A DNA stretch of 64,000 nt from Mytilus galloprovincialis (lineage: Eukaryota > Mollusca > Bivalvia > Mytilida > Mytilidae). The position numbers and the translations under genes were made by a program. Location: positions 59,886,793-59,950,792 of the forward strand of contig NC_134840.1 of assembly GCF_965363235.1 (NCBI RefSeq). The letters are read 5' to 3'. Below, one piece after another: positions 58,298 through 64,000 of this stretch (positions within the stretch are counted from its first letter, which is position 1; each line of letters begins with the position of its first letter). The notes beneath the pieces were generated by a model. It made no database searches. It was not told the origin of the DNA and was given only the letters and a program-made list of their open reading frames with translations.

Positions 58298-58725
58298 ATA
58301 TATAAAAACGAATGATTGTCAATGAGACAACTCTCCACAAGAGACAAAGATAACACTGAAATTAACAAATATATGTCACCGTACGGCCTTCAACAATAAG
58401 CAAAGCCAATGCCACATAGTCCCCGAAATGACAATGTAAAACAATTCAAACGAGAAAACAGACAGCCTAATTTATGCACAAAAAAAATGAACGAAAAACA
58501 AATATGTAACACATAAACAAACGACAACCACTGAATTACAGGCTCCTGACTTGGGACAGGCACATACATACAGAATATGGCGGGGTTAAATATGTTAGCG
58601 GGATCCCAATCCTCCCTTAACCTGGGTTAGTGGTATAACAGCACAACATAAGAACGAACTATACAAATCAGTTGAAAGTCTTAACTCATCAGATAGACAA
58701 AAAATACAAGTGGATACTTGATGTG
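58298..58725 (+). repeat. Dispersed mussel repeat, longest copy (ATTGTCAATGAGACAAC family)
   Basis: Runs from AATGATTGTCAATGAGACAA through CACCGTACGGCCTTCAACAA, CCCCGAAATGACAATGTAAA, GGCTCCTGACTTGGGACAGG and GGCGGGGTTAAATATGTTAG to ACTCATCAGATAGACAAAAA. Fragments occur at 8293, 10165, 17022, 23140, 27020 and 33095. Non-coding. Confidence 0.8.
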
Positions 58726-58824
58726 AAGAAAATTGAACTTTTGTTACCTTTATGTTTGTTTCTCTGCACCACGTTTGATGAAGTGTGTTAGAGCTATTAA
58801 GCTCACAATCATAAAAATTCATCC

Positions 58825-59243
58825 CTTGGTACCTGATGCAGCTAAACAATTAAATATATATAAACATTTTCCAGCAAACATAAAAATTAAACAATACTAT
58901 AGAAATAGCTGCAGATAAAATCAAGCGAGAGGACATTTGCCTTATCTCTGGAGTAGCAACTCTAATGCATTTTGTTATTTAACATATAATAATAGCCTGT
59001 ATGACTCTTTATCAATAGTAAGGTTTATTATATGAATGTCATGTTAGAATATAGAATGTTGTAAAGGTATATGACCGAGGGACCTAATATGAAAAATATC
59101 TTTATCTTTACCTTTATCTTTACATACATGTATGTACATAATCATTGTAGTATGTGCTAAAAGACTTAGATTAGGTAAGAATAGTGACTTTATTACAAGC
59201 AATTCAAACAGTCTTTAATGGGTCCGCAATGTCAGTATACAAC
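58825..59243 (+). repeat. Segmental duplication block A, copy 1
   Basis: TACCTGATGCAGCTAAACAA to GTCAGTATACAAC. About 95% like 60462-60880. Followed in the ancestral order by block B, but here separated from it by the insertion 59244-60294. Confidence 0.85.
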
Positions 59244-60294
59244 TGTTACGAATTTATAGTTTAATAATATTTTAATATTTCTACAGTTATATATTTTCCG
59301 ATATCTCTATGAGTTTCCCATTTAATCTTATTATCGTTGAAAACTGTATCTAAAATCATCCCTTTATCCATGGTTGCTATCAGATGCTTTACCTGTACAG
59401 TTGTTGCTAGGGTGCTCTCTTTGAGGTCCGCGTTCTAAGTATAAATAGTGGGTAGCTATTCAGAAGTTGTCATTTGTACCGAAGACAGCAGACAGTGAAC
59501 ATCGGAAAGGTTGGAAAGGAAGTAGTTTATAGCAGGCAGTCGGTTAAGTTTAAGTGAAGTGTAGTGCTTGGAACCTGCGACAGAATATAGAAAAGCTGAG
59601 ACTGTTGGTTCGGTACAGATTGTCCAAACAGGGCTGGTGCTAAGGTTTTGCGTCTCACATCTCTCACTATTGCAGTGAGTGTTTGCTGACATACCATGCC
59701 TTAGTGCTGCCCTGTTGTTCAGACAGTTATAGACATGTTTATTAAATAAAGTGTTATACCTTTTAGGTTTCAGACCAGTTCCAAACATTAAGGTTTCAGA
59801 CATGTTCCAAACATTAAGGTTTAAGACCGGTTCCAAACATTTAGGTTTCAGACAATAGTTCCAAACCGTCTGACCCGTTCCAAACATTTAGGTTTCAGAC
59901 AATAGTTCCAAACCGTCTGACCCGTTCCAAACATTTAGGTTTCAGACCAGTTCAAAACATTTAGGTTTCAGACAATAGCTCCAAACCATCTGACCAGTTT
60001 CATACATTTAGGTTTCAGACCCGTTCCATACATTTAGGTTTCAGACTATAGTTTCAAACAGTTGGTTTAAACAGTATCGGACTGAAAGGATTTTAAACAG
60101 TTTTAATTCAATAGGTTCGGGCTGGGTTGATAGGTGTTGAAATTCGTTTTATGTAGTGTTTGTTTCATATTTGTTAGTGGTAGTGTAAACTTTTTATTGA
60201 CTTTAGAACTTTTGAATTGCTTTTCAAATCCCAGGAAACTGGTACGAACCCGAGATAAAAATATATAAACGTCCCCACCCGGTTACACGTTACA
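59244..60294. mobile_element. Probable solo LTR of an LTR retrotransposon (fossil)
   Basis: About 1.05 kb. Starts TGTTACG and ends GTTACA, flanked by the direct repeat ACAAC (59239-59243 and 60294-60298; 4 or 5 bp depending on the exact end). The paralogous block at 60871-60885 is an empty site with a single ACAAC. Plus-strand anatomy fits an LTR: TATA box (GTATAAATAG, about 59436), poly-A signal AATAAA (about 59746), and a minisatellite in the presumed U5 part. Family not resolved. No internal region is present, so it looks like a recombined solo LTR. It is younger than the local duplication. Confidence 0.65.
59764..60075 (+). repeat. Minisatellite inside the presumed LTR
   Basis: Core of about 25 bp, AGGTTTCAGACCAGTTCCAA then ACATT, repeated about ten times. 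Some copies form a 51-bp higher-order unit with AATAGTTCCAAACCGTCTGA. Confidence 0.85.
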
Positions 60295-60298
60295 CAAC

Positions 60299-60455
60299 AA
60301 CAGTGAATATGGTCCCAATAGCCACGCAAATTTACACATATATCAGCAGTATCTGTTTAATATCTGATACTAATAAATGAGTGTATGGTCGAACTTCCAA
60401 AAAAAATGTGTATTTCTGCTTTTATTATTCCGTATTTGTTTTCTTCTGTAAGTCT
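60299..60455 (+). repeat. Segmental duplication block B, copy 1
   Basis: AACAGTGAATATGGTCCCAA to TTTTCTTCTGTAAGTC. Nearly the same as 60881-61033. Confidence 0.85.
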
Positions 60456-60461
60456 TGGTAC

Positions 60462-61033
60462 CTGATGCAGCTATGCAATCAAATAGTATATATAAACATT
60501 TTCCAGCAAACATAAAAATTAAACAATACTATAGAAATAGCTGCAGATAAAATCAAGCGAGAGGACATTTGCCTTATCTCTGGAGTAGCAACTCTAATGT
60601 ATTTTGTTATTTAACATATAATAATAAATAGCCTGTATGACTTTTTATCAATAATTAGGTTTATTATATGAATGTCATGTTAGAATATAGGACGTTGTAA
60701 AAGTATATGACCGAGGGACCTAATATGAAAAATATCTTTATCTTTACCTTTATCTTTACATACATGTATGTACATAATCATTGTAGTATGTGCTAAAAGA
60801 CTGAGATTAGGTAAGAATAGTGACTTTATTACAAGCAATTCATTATTCTTTAATGGGTCCGCAATGTCAGTATACAACAACAGTGAATATGGTCCCAATA
60901 GCCACGCAAATTTAAACATATATCAGCAGTATCTGTTTAATATCTGATACTAATATATGAGTGTATGGTCGAACTTCCAAAAAAAATGTGTATTTCTGCT
61001 TTTATTATTCCGTATTTGTTTCCTTCTGGAAGT
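60462..61033 (+). repeat. Segmental duplication blocks A+B, copy 2
   Basis: Contiguous second copy of block A (60462-60880) and block B (60881-61033). It shows the uninterrupted ancestral join GTATACAACAACAGTG. Confidence 0.85.
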
Positions 61034-61610
61034 CCTTACATATTTGTTTAATCAGCATTTTAGAGGAGACGATGCAAAATATTGAAAGTCAATGTAATGG
61101 CAAGGTTGCAAAGAGGAAACAGTCATATATTTAATTTCAGACCTACATATAATTGCTATAGGAAGCCTCAACGAGCAAATTTGAGAAATACTGATACCAA
61201 GACATGAAATATTTTTTCCTTTCAGATTATTTCATTATTTCTTTTCCTAGTGCTCTCTTTCGAGCATTTCTTCAAGGGGTTTGGACAGGGGAGGAGGGGC
61301 TAAACATTTGCATGCAAACGTATAGGTATAAAATGTCATACAAATAATTACATAATCCACATTGTATTTTGTTTACAACTACTTGACATGTTTAAATAGT
61401 ATAAGCAATGCAATAAATACCTCGGAACAGTTTTTCTTTATTCAAATTAAGATAAGAGTTTTAAGGCGTTCTTTTATATCGTTTACCAGTATTCCGTGTA
61501 AGAAAAAACAAGGAAACCATTATATTTAAATTTAACCCAGTATCTCTGATCGAAGTGAATGAAGGGTCCTTGTTTTTGATAGACCGTGTAAGTCGAATGC
61601 CAGAGTTCAA
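61034..61610 (+). repeat. Second copy of the gene B upstream segment
   Basis: Collinear with 31020-31610: CAAAGAGGAAACA, CGAGCAAATTTGAGAAA, TTTCCTAGTGCTCTCTTT, TTGACATGTTTAAAT, AATAAATACCTCGGAAC, AAGATAAGAGTTTT. Together with block B it extends the match to 30800. Confidence 0.7.
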
Positions 61611-61670
61611 TAGGGTGTATTCATATGGTCATCACTTGGTCTTCTGCCAACCAGCAGTAAAACGTTTTAG

Positions 61671-61880
61671 TTAAATCTCATGCTTTGTGTTGAGAGAGCT
61701 ATAGTGCCACACTCTCTGCACGTTCAGAACCCTAGCAACAACCATTTTGAGGGGTCTGAAGCCTAAATTCCTGTTCTTATCCAAAATATCCTCATTTTCC
61801 AATGATATCCAATATTTCCAGCCCTTCACACGGTCAAGCAATTGTCTTAAATTTTGATTTGTTCGCGTCCTGTGCTTCAA
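61671..61880 (-). pseudogene. Coding-like fragment of an unidentified repeat
   Basis: A minus-strand frame of 69 codons with NQNLRQLLDRVKGWKYWISL and NRNLGFRPLKMVVARVLNVQ, ending HYSSLNTKHEI. A decayed relative is at 20915-21170. It has no start or splice context. Possibly a piece of a DNA transposon or multicopy gene; I cannot name the family. Confidence 0.4.
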
Positions 61881-62007
61881 TTAAATATTTGTCATCGAAG
61901 GTTAAGCATATAACACTCAATCAATTCTTACAGTGGTTTTATAGTAAGTGTGACAAGCTTAACTAATAGTCTTATGAAAGACGATAAACATTACCACTGG
62001 GCTAATA

Positions 62008-62075
62008 CCGACCTTCGCCGCGATATAGCCTTTGTTCACTAATGCGGCGTAAATCAAATAACATCCAATCAATAA
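62008..62075 (+). repeat. SINE-like short fragment
   Basis: CGCCGCGATATAGCCTTTGT and AATGCGGCGTAAATCAAATA match 25833-25898 in inverse orientation. Confidence 0.5.
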
Positions 62076-62149
62076 CTGACTATTGTTTGTTCATTCTTTA
62101 CAGTTTGATTTGGTAACACTTCAAATAGCGCAAACTTGTATAGATCGGT

Positions 62150-62265
62150 TCACTTAAATTTTTGGATTCGAACGTCACTAATGAGTCTTATGTAGACAAA
62201 ACGCGCGTCTGGTGTAAATGCAAAATTTAATAATGGTATCTATGATGAGTTTATTTATCTATTCA
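62150..62265 (+). mobile_element. Degenerate hammerhead / PLE terminal fragment
   Basis: GATTCGAACGTCACTAATGA, then GTCTTATGTAGAC, AAAACGCGCGTCTGGTGTAA and the flank ATGCAAAATTTAATAATGGT. Two core boxes are changed (CTAATGA, AAAA for GAAA), so the ribozyme is dead. Confidence 0.65.
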
Positions 62266-62396
62266 TTTTGATGATTTGTTCTTTATAGTAAGTAACAGTT
62301 AATCTACAAAAAAATAGCAAGATTACCCTGGGCAAGTTACTCTCGCTAATTCCCAGCTATTTTAATGTAAGCATATATATTAGTTACCAGACCAAG

Positions 62397-63506
62397 TATT
62401 AACAAGGCAGACTATGTCCGTATACTGTGTGGTTTTAAGTCCTTTACAAGTTAAACTTTGAAAACAACTTCGTAAGTTAAACTTTATTACGATTTTTGTC
62501 CATTTGTCGATTTCTAAATTACAATTATTAAACTTTCTGTGTATGTTTTTCCGTTATCCATTTTCTTTATTTACGAAATCAGGTTAATAAAATGTCTATT
62601 TATTGGATTTGAACACGGTTCAATTATTCAAGTATTATCCTTCAATGTAGTAGATATACTGATTTGCGAAAAAAAAAATATAAAAAAAATATTACTGGTC
62701 TAGGCCATCAACTTTTAAATTAATAGAATTATTGTCAGGTGAAAACACAAAACAGCTTTGTAACTTGGGAAAATTTATCCATTTCTCTTTTAAATTAAGA
62801 AACAGTTTATTGTAATAAGATTTAAAATCTAAATTTTAAATCAGTTATCGGTAGTGCTCATACCACTGTCCGTCGTTATACTACTTCGTCAAGTAATAGT
62901 ACTTGGTTTCTAGTTGGATTATCGATCTTTACAAGTGATTGATTTACCCATAATCCTCCTTTTGACGTCGATATTTAGGAAAAGCAGACGCATTTTTAGC
63001 CATAGATTTATCTTCTAAAAGATCGACACCTATCTGACACATAAGTTGTTAAAAACCTTAATTTTTTCAAAACTGTTTCAAATAATATTTATCATAAACT
63101 GTTTCTTAATTTAAAAGAGAAATGGATAAATTTTCCCAAGTTACAAAGCTGTTTGTGTTTTCACCTGACAATAATTCTATTAATTTAAAAGTTGATGGCC
63201 TAGACCAGTAATATTTTTTTTATATTTTTTTTTTCGCAAATCAGTATATCTACTACATTGAAGGATAATACTTGAATAATTGAACCGTGTTCAAATCCAA
63301 TAAATAGACATTTTATTAACCTGATTTCGTAAATAAAGAAAATGGATAACGGAAAAACATACACAGAAAGTTTAATAATTGTAATTTAGAAATCGACAAA
63401 TGGACAAAAATCGTAATAAAGTTTAACTTACGAAGTTGTTTTCAAAGTTTAACTTGTAAAGGACTTAAAACCACACAGTATACGGACATAGTCTGCCTTG
63501 TTAATA
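62397..63506. repeat. Near-perfect large palindrome, 413-bp arms, 285-bp spacer
   Basis: The left arm 62397-62809 is the reverse complement of 63095-63506, with only a single one-base length difference seen (ACACAAAACAGC against ACACAAACAGC). Even the A10/T10 runs match. The spacer 62810-63094 is unique except that its first 72 bp recur at 63929-64000. It carries no clear gene. It is either a very young inverted duplication, a large foldback element, or an assembly join. Confidence 0.9.
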
Positions 63507-63780
63507 GGTTCTGTGAAAATTTTAACTGTAGGCTAAAATTGTCGCAGTACCGCCAATTTGGCAGATTTCGCTGCGCTTAGATAACATATTTGCAGTTTAC
63601 AGACTTATTGTAATCGTATGATAGCATTACCCTCTGATTTCCAGGGTTAATAGCTTATCTTGAACTTCCCCTTTTCATATATGGTCTGCCACCTCAAACA
63701 TATTCGGCGATCATCATATAACATTTTCAAAGACACATATGCATTTTTATCAGTTAATTTTAGTTCATAGATCTACATGT

Positions 63781-63856
63781 ATCACAAATTGCATTTCATA
63801 TAATAGTACATATATCATATCACAAATTGCATTTCATATAATAGTACATATATCAT
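63781..63856 (+). repeat. 38-bp tandem duplication
   Basis: ATCACAAATTGCATTTCATA plus 18 more bases, repeated exactly twice. Confidence 0.9.
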
Positions 63857-63928
63857 ATCTGTTAATAAATGCTGTGGCCATTTCCTGCCAATAACAATCT
63901 TGTTATTTTTTATGATGAGCATCTAAGA

Positions 63929-64000
63929 TAATAAGATTTAAAATCTAAATTTTAAATCAGTTATCGGTAGTGCTCATACCACTGTCCGTCGTTATACTAC
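63929..64000 (+). repeat. Direct repeat of the palindrome spacer
   Basis: 72 bp identical to 62813-62884 (TAATAAGATTTAAAATC to CGTTATACTAC), continuing to the edge of the window. The repeat distance is 1116 bp, so a further copy of the spacer or palindrome may begin here. Confidence 0.9.

Noticed and set aside
59456-59887. 143-codon minus-strand frame with MFGTG and WN repeats
   Set aside because: It reads the minisatellite and LTR-like sequence antisense; no coding evidence.
1-64000. tRNA, rRNA and other snRNA genes
   Set aside because: I scanned by eye for B-box-like GGTTCGA words, U1/U2/U6 starts and rRNA cores, and found none convincing apart from U5. A tRNAscan-SE or Infernal run would be decisive.

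Overview
The window is AT-rich metazoan DNA with long introns and dense dispersed repeats. The repeats, retrozyme-like and Penelope-like elements, and general composition point to a marine bivalve, most likely a mussel (Mytilus or a close relative). This rests on recognising repeat families, not on a search. There are no bacterial-style operons.

Two spliced protein-coding genes are clear. Both encode SLC16 / monocarboxylate-transporter-like 12-helix carriers of the major facilitator superfamily. Gene A (minus strand, coding exons between 14708 and 7558, about 495 aa) and gene B (plus strand, coding exons between 32456 and 41631, about 540 aa) lie head to head. They have the same five-coding-exon layout, and every intron is in phase 1, so they are paralogues. 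Gene B has a candidate alternative last exon (39576-39637) that would end the protein before helix 12. The last exon of gene B lies in a roughly 5-kb tandem duplication (about 40985-45965 and 45966-54555). The second copy holds a dead duplicate of that exon and several later insertions.

Three essentially identical U5 spliceosomal RNA genes are on the minus strand (27345-27464, 44485-44604, 50796-50915). Two are in the tandem duplication and one is separate. All three share a proximal element at about -40 to -64 and a distal element at about -243 to -257. An isolated, coding-looking terminal exon of unknown family is at 28809-28994 (minus).

The rest is mostly mobile and repetitive DNA. It includes fragments of Penelope-like reverse transcriptase at 1-640, 24650-25260 and 48698-49893. 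Hammerhead-ribozyme, retrozyme-like units occur in nine places, three with an intact catalytic core. There are several MITEs and foldback hairpins, a LINE remnant (56584-57480), a likely solo LTR (59244-60294) with a paralogous empty site nearby, minisatellites, and many copies of mussel-type dispersed repeats. The right end has a nearly perfect palindrome with 413-bp arms (62397-63506), and the start of its spacer recurs at the very end of the window.

Layout: 0-7 kb repeats; 7.5-14.7 kb gene A; 15-27 kb repeats with no firm gene; 27-29 kb U5 and an orphan exon; 30.8-31.6 kb a duplicated segment upstream of gene B; 32.4-41.6 kb gene B; 41-54.5 kb tandem duplication; 54.5-64 kb repeats, including a second copy of the gene B upstream segment.
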